Source of the DNA: Prorocentrum cordatum | Taxonomy: Eukaryota > Sar > Dinophyceae > Prorocentrales > Prorocentraceae | Length of the DNA: 64,000 nt | Direction of reading: 5' to 3' | NCBI GenBank assembly: GCA_963575745.1 | Contig: CAUYUJ010016139.1 | Coordinates: 230,164-294,163, forward strand | Shown here: piece after piece, positions 1 through 11,017 of the stretch | Layout: every line of letters starts with the position of its first letter | Numbering within the stretch: the first letter of the stretch is position 1 | Translations under genes and position numbers: made by a program | Notes under the pieces: generated by a model | What the model saw: only the letters and a program-made list of their open reading frames with translations | Database searches by the model: none | What the model was told of the DNA's origin: nothing

Positions 1-1229
1 GACGAGTGCGCACGTCCGAACGTGGATGCCGCTATCGAGGGCCACAGTGGGCCGCAGACCACTCGGCCCCCAGCGCGCCTGCAAGTCTGCTTCCCACCTA
101 GGGACGAGGAGCGCGGCGGGCACGTCAAGGGACCGAAGCAGACCCCGTGTCCGGATCTCCACATTCCGCAGCTCCGGGGCGGCCAGGGCGACGTCCTCCA
201 GGAACTCCTGGACGAGACAGGCGTGGGTGACGGACTCCAGGCCCGCATCCTGCACCAGCTGGAGGAGTCTGTCTGCTTCGACTATGTTGCAGACGCCTCC
301 GAGTGGCGATGCGTGCCGCACCGTGCACAAATAGAGGTCGTCAATGCGTATCGTGTGCGGATTCACGCGGACGAGCCACTCCAGGATCAGCCGTCGGTAT
401 TTCGAGCCAGACGAACTGCCTTCCAGAATCGTGTGTGCCAGGACCGACGGAAGATTCTGCGGAGCATCCAGGGAGCCGCCAACGGGAGTGGCATGGGAGA
501 AGCGGCACGCTCCGATCCGATGCTAAGGGCACGCCTGCCCGTGCCGACAGTGGCCTGGCGCCGCGTGGGAGCGCCCCGCGTGGGCGGGGGCGGGGGCGGC
601 TCCGGGCGCCCAGGGGGGCCGGCGGCAGTAGTTACCGCAGCAGCGCCGCTGGCCGCGTGCCGCTCTGTGTGAGACGCGCGCTCGGCACCTCCACGGGCGT
701 AGACAGACATCAGGAGGACCCGGGCAGCCGCGAGCTGCTCTCCCCGCTCTCTGGCGGCCTCCCGGAGTCGGCGCGCGCGCGCCCGCCAGGCCGCTTGCAG
801 CTTCACCAACCCTGCGGCCGCTCTGCCCGCCAAGTCGCCGTCGAGAGGACAGCCAAGGCCAGGAGGGTCCCAAACCGTGTCGGGGCCAGGCGCTCCCCGC
901 GGCGCGCTGAAGCGTGCGACATCCAGGCATGGCGGGGGGGTGGGACACCAAGTGTCTGGCCACTCGTCCATCTCCCCCTTGACGTGAGGACCGAGTGCCG
1001 TAGTGCCACCAGCGAGGTTCTGCAGAAGGTGTCGCAGCCCGTCCAGCGCGGCCACAGCAGCAGCAGCAGCAGTAGTGGTCTTCGCCCGCGCGCAGGGAAC
1101 GCCGGCCGCAGCAGCAGCGGGGGCCGCTGGAGGCGCCGCAGCGGCGCGGCGCGCCGCCGCCGCTCGCTGCCGGGCACGGCGGCAGGCCCACGGCCGCAGC
1201 GCCAACTCGCCGCCGCCGCCGCCGACCAT
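1..1229 (-). CDS. Possible two-exon host gene, 3' end outside the window
   Basis: The proposed start is the ATG at 1229 in a good context (gccATGg). Exon 1 is 1229-636 (198 codons), the intron 635-523 (113 bp) and exon 2 522-1, running off the edge. The donor reads GCG|GTAACT and the acceptor CCCTTAG|C. Both junctions fall between codons, and an in-frame TAG sits exactly at the acceptor, so only splicing opens exon 2. Exon 1 is Ala/Arg-rich, with an Ala run coded by a CTG microsatellite near 1065 and a basic IQ-like helix (LQAAWRARARRLREAA). Exon 2 has the composition of an ordinary helical protein (for example ILEWLVRVNPHTIRIDDLYL). I do not recognise the family. Overlapping plus-strand frames are open too, as expected at this GC content. 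Confidence 0.4.
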
Positions 1230-1372
1230 GGCGGGCCGTGCGCGCCCCGCACCATCGGCCGGTGAGCCCCGCGCGCTCCGCTCTGCCGCGGGCCGGCCCG
1301 CGCTGCACCTGCCCAGCTGGGTCGAGCCCGACGGCCTTGACCCAAAGGCTTGAGCCAGAGGCTACGGAAACT

Positions 1373-1984
1373 GGTTGGGATACGCGAAACTTTAAGAAAT
1401 TATTTTTCATTATTATCATTATTATGATCACAAATGCTTGTTTTTCCCCCATGCAGCGCACGCACATTTCAAAGTGCCATCGTGGAAACCTGAACGGGGT
1501 GAAACACCGGCCTAAGGAAGTCCCCGAAGTGCGGCTAAACAGCGAAACAAAAGGAGGAGGAGGAGGAGGAGGAAAAAAAGGGAGATGGGGCCCATTCCTA
1601 TTGATCTTTGTCCATACTCTTTCGATTAGACTCCCCACCCAACTCCGGCTTTTCACTGTAATTTCGCTCGTGCATTTCCGTTTCCGGTTCCTGACTGCAA
1701 ATCATGGGACTTCCGAGCCCGGTTCTTTATGCTGGTATTGTCTCAATCCCGTCATCTACATTTTTTGTCGATTCCCGACTTCCAAGACCGAGAACACTTC
1801 CCAACATACCTTTTCAAATCCGATAACAACTACGGATCAAGCACTGTGCCCTGCAGCGACGCGATTTCCACCAAAAGATACAGCGAACAGTTGACGCCAA
1901 ATCTACGGCCCCCTTCCATCTCCACTTAACCTCCGTTCGACGCCTCTTGGGACCCACATGGGCGGGTCTGCCATCCATTGCGAT
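1373..1984 (+). repeat. 5' head fragment of family-2 retroelement
   Basis: This stretch matches 57258-58105 in the same orientation, with small indels. Shared features are GGGATACGCGAA at the start, an AT-rich ATTATTATCATTATT stretch, TTTTTCCCCC followed by GCAGCGC, GGGGTGAAACACCGG, an (AGG)n tract (1552-1576) and CCCACATGGGCGGGTCTGCC at the end. The match stops near 1982. It starts about 145 bp upstream of the minus-strand gene start at 1229, the same head-to-head placement as at 57.26 kb. No coding is supported. Confidence 0.75.
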
Positions 1985-2131
1985 TTGTTTTTTTTTCCGC
2001 CGCAGCGCGCCCACAACATCGCCAAGAGCCCGAACCGAAAACCAGTCTGGGGTGAAACAGCGGCTAAGCAGCAGAGAGCGGCAGCTCAGCAGAGCGAAAG
2101 GAGGAGGAGGAGGAGGAGGAGGAGGAGGAGA
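1985..2131 (+). repeat. Second, diverged family-2 head module ending in (AGG)n
   Basis: A poly-T run, CCGCCGCAGCGCGC, GGGGTGAAACAGCGGC, GGCTAAGCAGC and (AGG)n repeat the order seen at 1441-1576 and 57325-57515. The (AGG)n tract (2101-2131) abuts the 3' end of the minus-strand RT relic, so the microsatellite is the junction between two family-2 fragments in opposite orientation. Confidence 0.6.
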
Positions 2132-2133
2132 GA

Positions 2134-4727
2134 TCAGACAATCTCGAGCTCAGCCAGAGGGCACGCTGGCTCACGAGATGTCTGCGGCAAATCACCACCT
2201 GGAGTCAGAATAGTTCTCGCAACGGCTCGTTGCACCGCCATGCCTAGAAGCAATGGCAGTAATTGTACTGCTTGCGGTCCCATCCTGCCGTAGACTTTTG
2301 CACTTAGTGATTGTATAGATTCCAACCCACTATCGCGCACTTCGTGGTAGATGCTGTTGTTCGCAATTTCAGCCTGTTCCAACAGCCGCCCTCCGTAGTT
2401 GCTTGTCCCTGATCTGGGGGCCTCATTCCCTGAAATCGGAGAAAGAACTGTTGCATCGCAGAATAAAGGTAGACCTCCAGCTACATTTAAACAGGGAGCC
2501 ACCAAATCAATACGTCGCATATCCGTTGGTGGTACTGGGATGCGTGTTGTATGCAGCACGCGTTCTACATTCCGGTCTGGAATGTACGATCCAGTTTCCG
2601 TCAAAACTTGCCTCCATGTTGCAACGAATTCCCGGTGGCGGCCGTGGGTATTGCCTTGGAGAGCTGTCGCGAGAGCTGCGTGCCCGTGTGGGTCTGGAGA
2701 TTCGTGGATGCACGCGAAACCCAGCCGACGGCGTATAGCACATTGCAGGGCCTCGGTTGATAGCGTAAGCCCGGCGCACATCGGGCATACGAGGAGCTAT
2801 ACGGAGGCGAACGGCCCCATGCACGAATACAGTCGGCTCTTGCCAGCGGAAATCGCATTCGCCCGTTGACTGGGCAACGCTAGTTGGCGGAGAAGGTCTG
2901 CGTGTATGAATCTTTCAATGTGATTGGAAGCGCAGAATTGCAAAGGATCGTCTCCATTTGTGTGTCGTTCGGGTGCCCGGGTGCCTCCAGCTATAACCGT
3001 CCATGTTAGTCTGTCTGTCCACCCGTGTAATTCGCAGTATGCGCTAGCGAGTTCTGCCGCAAGTAAACAGGCAGGTTCCCGGCGAGAGCCCATGTGGGTT
3101 ACAGTAAGATGGTGTAGAATATTTCGCCCAAGCATGGGGAACCGTGCAACCAAGACTGGTAGGACATCCGCTCAGCTACCCCAATGAGCAGCGGCAGCGC
3201 TGCGTACTGAGTTTCGCAGACCCGTGCCTCTCAAGCTTAGTGGTAGACTGGCTTGCTTGTGTAACCCAAGCGTCACTACCATTACCACATAGCGGGAGAC
3301 CAAGTAGATTTCGGAATGCTTGTAAAATGGCAGCATCGTGCGCCATGGCAAGTGATTGAACCTTGTTTGGTGGGAAGTTGCGTAGTAGATGATTAAGCCG
3401 GGGCACTGCACAATAATAGAGAAGCAATAGCTTCGCCCTCTTTTCGGCAATGGTCTCGCCGAATGCTTATATAAATTCTTCCTTGCCGAATGGTGTCCCT
3501 AACACCTGGAGGCCTCGTGCATCAGATTTCCAAGCGTTCGGTGCGACATTGGCTAAATCTTGCGGGTAAGACCCAAATTGATGCCCCCACACGGCCAATT
3601 TGCCCACATGCACGTCGATATGGCATACATTGTGTAATACGTTTTGCGCATCGTCTAAGATAGAAGCAGCGTCAATCGGATCGCATGCAACATATATGTC
3701 GTCTAAATAAGGCAAAATTTCAGCTTTTGGCGGCAGTCTGGATTGGATTTCGCTCAGTGCCCGGCGCAAGGCCANNNNNNNNNNNNNNNNNNNNNNNNNN
3801 NNNNNNNNNNNNNNNNNNNNNNNNNNNNNNNNNNNNNNNNNNNNNNNNNNNNNNNNNNNNNNNNNNNNNNNNNNGAATCTTAGCTTGAGCAATATGTTCA
3901 GCCACATCACATAGCAAATCACATGCCGTCGTATCTTCCAAACAGAGCTTGTAATATTCATATCGTGCTCCCCACATCCCAGAACTCAAGCCCCTGCGAG
4001 ATGTTCGGAGAACATTGGCGAATATATGTCTGTCCAACACAAGGTCATGGTCAGGTTGGAAATCAGGCAGGTTCGCTGGTAATGGTTCGGAGGGTTCTGT
4101 TGGTCGGAGTTGTGGATGGCGGAGTTGTGCTAAAGTTTCTGGTGTGCCAGGGGCAAGTCCGGGAGAGGTAAGATTCCGAGCTGCATGGCTCAGTTCTCCT
4201 GTCCGGACTAACTCTGAGGCCTGCTCGAGACGGCGGTCCAATTCTTGGTCTGGAGTTCGCGTGCGTTGTCGTTCTCGTTGCCGTCGCGTCTCTTGATGCT
4301 GAAATTGGTGTCGGGCCGAGGCCATAAGGATATCCCATTCTCCCCGGTCGAACGCACCAATGCGATTTTTGAGCTCGCGTGATCCAGCTTCCCCCCCATG
4401 AGAGGTGTGGTGTAGAAGTAAACGTGGTAAGAGGATAAGGAGAGTCCAAACCCGAATGCAATCCCCTTCAATATGTCTTCCGTGCGCCCACCCCGTCGCA
4501 ACACCAGCGACAATAGCTAAACATTATGTCAAAATACGGAGGTATTAGTCACGTATGCAACGCGGCAAAGCTTTCATCGTTGGGATGCGGACGTCGATTT
4601 CGACCCGAAGGTCAATGGGTAAGAGATGCCTCCAACCATTCGGCAGCCTGTGCACTCCTGGTGGGAGATGCGTGAGAATATCATCACTCTGGTGGGTTGC
4701 TGTTCTCGTGGTTCCGAGTGTGTGCAA
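2134..4727 (-). pseudogene. Family-2 reverse transcriptase relic
   Basis: This is a frameshifted minus-strand coding remnant, homologous to the plus-strand one at 59.2-62.6 kb. In order it holds an N-terminal region (LLILLPRLLLHHTSHGGEA near 4400), GLAPGTPETLAQLRHP, an RT finger block (FANVLRTSRRGLSSG), a palm block cut by the assembly gap, the catalytic box PYLDDIYVACDP (near 3700, both Asp present), LLYYCAVPRLNHLL (near 3400), and a C-terminal block with RRIDLVAP and LFCDATVLSP. In this RT type the C-terminal block resembles the restriction-like endonuclease region of non-LTR elements; I infer that from spacing and see no clear catalytic Lys. Several stops and frameshifts break it. It ends at the (TCC)n tract (minus sense), as does the 62.6-kb copy. 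Confidence 0.8.
3775..3874. other. Assembly gap (100 N)
   Basis: Exactly 100 N, the conventional unknown-length gap. It removes part of the RT palm, including the first catalytic Asp motif, from the relic around it. Confidence 0.99.
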
Positions 4728-4872
4728 ACACGTGGTTAGCTCGATTGGGATCCGGTCCCGGGTCGGACAACAACCCGATTGTATAATTTCTGAAATAAGA
4801 AATGTCGTAGTCTACCGTTGAAGTAAATATTCTCCGCTACGCCAACCGCGCCGGGTAGTAATGGTACAAGTC

Positions 4873-5353
4873 GTACCCGAGTCGGGTACCCGACCGCGCC
4901 GGTAGTAATGGTCTGGACTACTTTTAGCCCCCCATTTGCTGACGCCGAGACCGGCACATCCGATAAAGTCAACGCCGTTGGCTCAACGCTGTATGGATGG
5001 ACCGGTGGTGCTAATGACATTAGTTACATCTACATGGACGTTTGCATGTCGCCCTCCGATATTTCCAACGGGCAACCTCCCGACGCCAAACTCTTCAACA
5101 ACAGTTCGGATAATGCACCGCGGCTTCGTGGCACGAGTCCTCGAAAACACATGGATTTGGATTTCATTCGACTGCGCGTGGTATCATTCAATATCCATTT
5201 CGGTTTCAATGATGTACATATATTCGATGCAATATTATTTTATTGCACGGATTAACATCATATTCGGGATAACGTATCGGAGAAGCATTGAACCCAAAAC
5301 TTCCGGGGTTCGACAGAATTTTGCAACAATTGGCGTTGGGACCGTGAAATGGA
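4873..5353 (+). repeat. Family-2 leader fragment, left half (interrupted)
   Basis: This matches 58112-58597: the palindrome GTCGGGTACCCGAC (4881-4894), GACGCCGAGACCGGCACATC, the AACGCCGTTGGCTCAACGCT block and the stretch that in the other copy encodes the NPGP peptide (here changed to ALNPKLPG). Homology continues at 6699 after an insertion. Confidence 0.85.
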
Positions 5354-5364
5354 GGGCGACCGCC

Positions 5365-5524
5365 GTTTCAGAAAAAAACGCGCAACAGTTTCAGAAAAAA
5401 TGCCGTTTCAGAAAACGCAGCAAACGTTTCAGAAAAAACGTTAGCCGTTTCAGAAAAAGCGAAAACCGTTTCAGAAAAAATAATTGTCGTTTCAGAAATA
5501 AGGGTACCCGTTTCAGAAAAGAAT
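5365..5524 (+). repeat. Left subterminal array, 8 x ~21 bp
   Basis: GTTTCAGAAA starts at 5365, 5388, 5405, 5426, 5447, 5468, 5489 and 5510. The spacing settles at exactly 21 bp from the third copy onward. Confidence 0.95.
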
Positions 5525-5689
5525 GTGCAATTTCCGGGGCAGTGCCGTTGATGCATAACATTCAAATTTATACGCTGGTTAAAATACCCGGTGAACACTC
5601 AGAGGGGAACGTTCACGAATAATATTGGAATGAAGCGGGGCGGGTTGGCATTGCGAGTTCGCGGTCTTCCGCGCTACTACGCTTATATT

Positions 5690-6300
5690 TCCGGAGGAGG
5701 CCGGAACGGGAGTCGGAACCGGAGTTGGATGTGGAGGAAGACCGAACGGGAATCGGAGTCGGGGCCGGACGAAAACCCGGAGCCGGAGTCGGAGCCGGAG
5801 GAGGCCGGAACGGGAGTCGGAATCGGAGTCGGACCGAACGGGAATCGGAGTCGGAGCCGGACGAAAATCCAGAGCCGGAGTCGGAGCCGGAAGAGGCCGG
5901 AACGGGAGTCGGAATCGGAGTCGGAAGCAGAGGAAGACAGAATCGGAATCGGAGTCGGAACGGGACGAAAATCCGGAGCCAGAGTCGGAGCCGGAGGAAG
6001 CCGGAACGGGAGTCGGAATCGGAGTCGGAAGTGGAGGAGGACCAAACGGGAATCGGAGCCCGGAGCCGGATTCGAAGCCGGAGAAGGCCGGAACGGGAGT
6101 CGGAATCGGAGTTGGAAATGGAGGAGGACCAAATGGGAATCGGAGTCGGAGCCGGACGAAAATCCGGAGCCGGAATTGGAGCCGGAAGAGGCCGGAACGA
6201 GAGTCGGAATCGGAGTCGGAAGCGGAAGAAGACCGAATCGGAATCGGAGCCGGACGAAAATCCAGAGCCGGAGTTGGAGCCGGAGGAGGCGAATTCCTTC
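5690..6300. repeat. CGGARY hexamer minisatellite
   Basis: Hexamers of the type CGGAGT, CGGAAT and CGGAGC are arranged in higher-order units of roughly 95-100 bp, marked by GACGAAAATCCGGAG at about 5768, 5862, 5965, 6157 and 6254. It forms most of the core of the foldback element. Confidence 0.9.
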
Positions 6301-6531
6301 CGCGCCTCTCCCGAATCGAACCCTCCCGATCTCACTCACGCCCGCTCCACTCCCCCGTCGTCCTCCCGCCTCCTCTAGCCTCCTCCGCGCTCCTCCCGAA
6401 GCAAAGCACGGCCATGCAACAACGACCGTTTCAGAAAAAAACGGCGGGGGTGCGGATGCAAAAGTCCAGGGCCCGCGGTCCAAGGTCGGGCCGAGGCCCG
6501 GGGGCCCGAGCAACAAATCGGGGGTGGGGCA

Positions 6532-6690
6532 TTTTTCTGAAACCGCGCGCACTTTTTCTGAAACCTCCCACGCTTTTTCTGAAATAACGCGCCCTTTTTC
6601 TGAAACTGCTCAGCCTTTTTCTGAAACGGCACGCCCTTTTTCTGAAACCGGCTTTTTTCTGAAACTGCTGTGCGTTTTTTCTGAAACGGT
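6532..6690 (-). repeat. Right subterminal array, inverted
   Basis: Eight copies of TTTTTCTGAAA are spaced 16-22 bp apart, the reverse complement of the left array. One extra forward-oriented copy lies apart at 6429. Confidence 0.95.
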
Positions 6691-6698
6691 TGCTGCCG

Positions 6699-6985
6699 GT
6701 GAAATGGAAATTTGCAAATGAAGTACAAACGGTAATGCAATTATGTTGGACCCAACACTTCAATACCAGTTACCACACCAAGCAGGAAAACCATTACGAA
6801 GCAACCATGACCACCACTATCACTCGCGGGCTTGCGTCTTTGATTTTGGTTCCGGCCCTGGCGTCATGCCTCCCGCGCTCACCGCCTCCAAGGCCGACTC
6901 TAGCATCTCTCTCGATTCGCACTCCGCTCCTTCATCCAGGTTCGATCGCAAGTGCATCGACAAAACCGAGGTCTAGGCCGTTCTG
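6699..6985 (+). repeat. Family-2 leader fragment, right half
   Basis: This matches 58588-58870 (AACCATTACGAA, GGGCTTGCGTCT, GTCATGCCTCCCGCGCTCAC). It resumes exactly at the second copy of the target duplication. Homology ends near 6980. Confidence 0.85.
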
Positions 6986-7217
6986 CCTGAGACATTGCGT
7001 AGCACAGGGGCTCCAATCACAACCTCTCTCATTCCTTCTCCCGGCTCCCTCTTCCCACTTCCTGCCTGGCTCCTCTTCCCTCCTCCCTCCTCCCTCCTCC
7101 CGCTGCTGCGCCTCTGCCTCCGCCTCCCCGTCCCCGCCGTCGTCGCTTCTGCCGCCTCAACATCCGTCATGCGCGCACTGCCTTCCGCCCTCCCCAGACA
7201 TCCGGCGTTACGATTTT

Positions 7218-9396
7218 TTCCCCAAACAGCTTGTTGAACGGGGTGCTATTGTGATAGAAGGTAACTCCGGCCGAGGGGAAGGGGAGCAGACACATCCTAA
7301 CAATTATAGCCGGAGCGCAATATCCCCAAACAAGGTTTTTAGACCCACTTCGGTTTCCAAAGTCGATTGCGTGCCCGTCCAGTGCGGGCTGGCATGGCAT
7401 ATTAAACATGCCTCCTCCTCTTCCTCCTCCTCCTCCTCTTCATCCCGAACGGCATCTCGGAGCCCAGAGTTGCGAGGATGTCTCCAGCATAACGGGCTGG
7501 ACCACCTCGCGCGCGGCATTTCGGACCCCAGAGTTGCGACGATGTCTCGGGCGAAACGTGCTGCGAGGACATCTCAGGCGAAACAGGCCAGAGCGCCTCG
7601 AGCGCGGCGTCTAAGAGTTCAGAGTTGCGTGCGCCTCCTGGGGCCTCCTGGGACTCCCTCCTGGGCTTCCTGTGGCGTCCTAGACCCCACCTGGGGCTTC
7701 CTGAGCCTCTTGGGGCTCCCAGGGGGATATCTAACATGTGGCCGTCGGGGCCCCCCAAAATGGATGGGGGGCACAAGAGCAGGAAAAATCAACGAATCGA
7801 CACCGGATGTATATTCACTTGACACGTTCTGATAGGGGGTCTCCTAGCCTCCTGGGAGCCTCCTGGGAATCTCCCGGAAACCCCTGGCTCCTGTCCTGGG
7901 CGTCCTGCGGCCTCCTGAAGCTCTCTGGAACCTCCTAGGGCTCCCAAGGTCCCAGGGAGGATATGTAAGATGTGGTCTTCTGGGCCCCCAGGCTGGACCA
8001 CCTCTTGCGCGGCATCTGGGAGCTCAGAGTTGCGAGAATGTGTTGTGCAAAACAGGCCGGACAACCTTGCGCACGGCATCTCAAAGCTCAAAATTGCGAG
8101 GATGGCTCAAGCGAAACTGGCCGGTGTCTCGGGCGAAACGTGCTGCGAGGAAGTCTCAGGCGAAACGGGCCGGACCAGCTCGAGCGTGGCGTCTCAGAGC
8201 TCAGAGTTGCGGGGGCCTCCTGGGGCCTCCTGGGACCTCCTGGTGACCTCCTGGGGCTGCCTCCTGGGCCTCCTGTGGCCTCCTGAACTCCACCTGAGGG
8301 TTTCCTGAAGCCTCTTGGGGCTCCCAGGGGGCGATATCTGACATGTGGCCGTTTGGGCTCCTCAAGATGCAGGGAGGGGCCACAAGAGCAAGGAAAATCA
8401 ACGAATCGACACCGGATGTGTCTTCATTTGCCACGTTCTGATAGGGGGTCTCCTGGGGCCTCCTGGGAGCCTCCTGGGAATCTCCTGGGGACACCTGAGG
8501 CCTGTCCTGGGCGTCCTGCGGCCTCCTGAAGCTCTCTGGAACCTCCTGGGGCTCCCAGGGTCCCAAGGAGGATATGTAACATGTGGTCTTCTGGGCCCCC
8601 AGGCTGGACCACCTCTTGCGCGGCATCTGGGAGCTCAGAGTTGCGAAAATGTCCTGTGCGAAACAGGCCGGACCACCTTGCGCACGGCATCTCAAAGCTC
8701 AGAATTGCGAAGATGTCTCAGGCGAGACGGGCCGGACCACCTCGCGCAGGGCATCTCAGAGCTCAGAAGTTCCAGGATATCTCAGGCGGGCTCCCAAGCT
8801 CCCAGGGAGGATATGTAACATGTGGTCTTCTGGGCCCCCAGGCTGGACCACCTCTTGCGCGGCATCTGGGAGCTCAGAGTTGCGAAAATGTCCTGTGCGA
8901 AACAGGCTGGACCACCTTGCGCACGGCATCTCAGAGCTCAGAGTCGCGAGAATGTCTCAGGCAAGACGGGCCGGACCACCTCGCGCAGGGCATCTCAGAG
9001 CTCAGAAACTCGAGGATGTCTCAGGCGAAACGTGCCGGACCACCTCTCGCGCGGCATCTCCGAGGTCGCTGGACCACCTCGCGCAATGCATCTCAGAGCT
9101 CAGAGATTCGAGGATGTCTCAAGCGAAACGGCCCAGACCACCTCTCGCACGGCACCTCGGGGCTCAGAGTTTCGAGGATGTCTCAAGCGAAACGGCCCGG
9201 ACCACCTCTCGCGCGGCGTTCCGGAGCGCAACTTTTCGAGGATCTCTCAGGCGAAACGGCCAATCCCGGCCAACTCAGAAACGAGAGTTGTGGCCAGGAC
9301 CATCAAATTTTTGTGAAGATGTCTCTGCTTCCCCTTCCCTCGGCCGGAGTTAGCTTCTATCACAACAGCACCCCGTTCAGCAAGCTGTTTGGGGAA
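7218..9396. mobile_element. Inverted-repeat element filled with a 64-bp satellite
   Basis: The ends are inverted repeats of about 80 bp. 7218-7297 begins TTCCCCAAACAGCTTG and the reverse complement of 9316-9396 begins the same way; I count only about six mismatches over 80 bp by eye. The interior is entirely tandem repeat. I find no convincing target duplication and no transposase frame. Another non-autonomous foldback or MITE-like element is the best reading, but expansion of a satellite between older inverted repeats would look the same. Confidence 0.6.
7440..9250 (+). repeat. 64-bp tandem repeat with ~610-bp higher order
   Basis: The unit contains GGCATCTC, GAGCTCAGAGTTGCGA, ATGTCTCAGGCGAAAC and GGGCCGGACCACCTCGCGC. 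Successive GGCAT starts at 8622, 8686, 8750 and at 8925, 8989, 9053 give 64 bp. CT-rich blocks (GGGCCTCCTGGGA) at 7620-7960 and 8210-8570 divide the array; AATCAACGAATCGACACCGG recurs at about 7785 and 8395. 64 is not a multiple of three, so frames through it shift every unit and are not genes. Confidence 0.9.
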
Positions 9397-9419
9397 CATT
9401 GGCGTGGAACACGTTGCCG

Positions 9420-9850
9420 ACATGAATAACGCCTTCGTGAAATGCGCCTCCCTGGCGAAACGCACTTTTGCAAAAAAAAGCGCGCCTCCGCGATGAAAAG
9501 CGCGCCTCCACGATGATGCGTGCTACTGTGATAAAACGCAGCCCACTTTCATGATGAAGCGCAATGGCGTGGAACGCGCCTCCCCAACGAATCGTGCCGT
9601 TGCCATGGATCAAACCTTTTCGATGGACGATGCAGCGCGTCCCCGTGATGAAATGCGCTTGCCCCACGAAGCCCACCTTCGCGAGGAAGTGCCCGAACAT
9701 GGGGCGCGCATCAAACGAAACATGCTTCCGCGATGAAGCGTGCCTCCCCGATGAAGCACGCTTCGACAACGCGCTTGCGCGATGAAGCGCACTTCCCCGA
9801 TGAAACACGCCTCCGTAATGGAGTGCGCCTCCGTGTTGAACATTTTCCTC
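9420..9850. repeat. Degenerate GATGAAGCGCGCCTCC minisatellite
   Basis: Irregular 15-30 bp units of the form GATGAAgCGCgCcTCCcC repeat through this stretch. No gene is visible here or in the 230 bp that follow. Confidence 0.75.
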
Positions 9851-10079
9851 CGTGAAGAGCGGCATGCAGCGCGCTCCCTCACGGAGAAAAGAAAGCAAAT
9901 CCAACCAGTCCTCTGGGCGTAGGTGGTGTAGGGAGTTTCCTCTTCCATCTTCCCTTCTTCCCCTTCGGGGAGGGGTTTACCCCTCCCCCTAACCCCCTCC
10001 TCTGGACCTGGACGGGCCCGGTCGCGAGCGGTCAGAGTGTCCAAGATGGCCCAGGATGGCTCCATGAGCGCCTCGGATA

Positions 10080-10835
10080 GTCCAAGATGACTTCCAAGAT
10101 GGCTCAAGATAGCCTAAGATGCCGCATGATGGCTCCGAAGATGCTCCAAGACGCTCTCAGAACGCTCCAAGACAGCTCCAAGAGGCAAATTATCTCCACA
10201 AGGAGGCCCCTCAAGAAGCCAAAATCTTTCAAAAACCTAAGGGAAACCAATGAATTTCGGCTTCTCGCCTTTTCGCTCCCGATGGCCTTCCGTGGCCTCG
10301 AGATGGCTCCAAGAGGGCCCAAGGAGGCCCCAAGAGGGGCCCAAAAAGGCCCCAAGAGGGCCCCAAGAGCGCCCAAGAGCGCTCCAAGAGCGCCCCAAGA
10401 GGGGTCCAGGCGGCTATTTTGGGAACTCCCGAGGAGCAGGGTTAATTAGGGACCCCCCTTCTGTGATCGATCGCTTCCAAGATGGCTCCAAAGGGCGCCC
10501 AGGAGGCCCCAAGAGGCTTCCAAGAAGCCTCCAAGAGGCCCCAAGAGGCCGCCATGAGGCCCCAAGAAGCCCCCAAGAGGCTCCAAGAGGCTCCCAGGAT
10601 GATTCCCAGAGGCCTCCAAGAGGCTCCAAGAGGCCGACATGAAGCTCCAAGAAACCCCCAAGAGGCTCCAAGAGGCCTCCAACAGGCCCCCAAGAGCCCC
10701 CCAAGAGGATCGCAAGCGGCCTCAAGAGGCCCCCCCCGAAGCACCCAAGACGCCCAAGAGCCTCCATTGACCGCCAAGAGACCCCCAAGACGCCCAAAGA
10801 GGCTTCCAAAAGGCTTCCAAGAGGCATCCGAGCGG
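10080..10835. repeat. CCAAGAGGCC-type minisatellite
   Basis: Dozens of 9-12 bp units (CTCCAAGAGG, CCCCAAGAGG, TCCAAGATGG) occur. Long frames on both strands (Gly/Leu/Trp-rich one way, Pro/Lys/Arg-rich the other) are by-products. Confidence 0.85.
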
Positions 10836-11017
10836 CATTCAACCATCCACCCAGCGTCATCATTATCCTCATCCCTCCTTCGATCGGTTCCTCGCCACCC
10901 CCTCATCTATCCATCTGGCCTCCTCTTCCGCCTCATCCTTTGCACGGATCGGCTGTCCCTCTCGTTGCTCCCCCACTTCCCTGATCTCTTCAACTTGCCT
11001 GGACATCGTTTCTGGAT

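Larger units (their letters stand above)
5354..6698. mobile_element. Foldback-type element with 10-bp target duplications
   Basis: A 1345-bp insertion interrupts the family-2 leader. It is flanked by GTGAAATGGA at 5344-5353 and 6699-6708. The paralogous leader at 58588-58597 has a single ATGAAGTGGA and no insert, giving an empty site. The ends are inverted: eight copies of GTTTCAGAAAA at about 21-bp spacing on the left, and eight copies of the reverse complement on the right. Between them is a hexamer-based minisatellite, then about 230 bp that holds one further forward copy at 6429. Inverted ends built of tandem repeats around a non-coding core are the plan of foldback transposons. No transposase is encoded, so it would be non-autonomous. 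Long Arg/Ser/Glu-rich frames across it come from the repeat alone. Confidence 0.75.

Noticed and set aside
5591-6721. Long Arg/Ser/Glu-rich reading frames (SR-protein-like)
   Set aside because: All frames of the hexamer minisatellite are open on both strands. The frames arise from the repeat and lie in a non-coding foldback element.
7440-9250. CRISPR-like direct repeats
   Set aside because: The 64-bp units abut with no unique spacers, vary in sequence and lie between inverted repeats in a eukaryotic transposon-rich context.
10080-10150. Dinoflagellate spliced-leader sequence (ATGGCTCAAG-like)
   Set aside because: The match is part of the CCAAGATGGCTC minisatellite and lacks the rest of the leader and a donor site.
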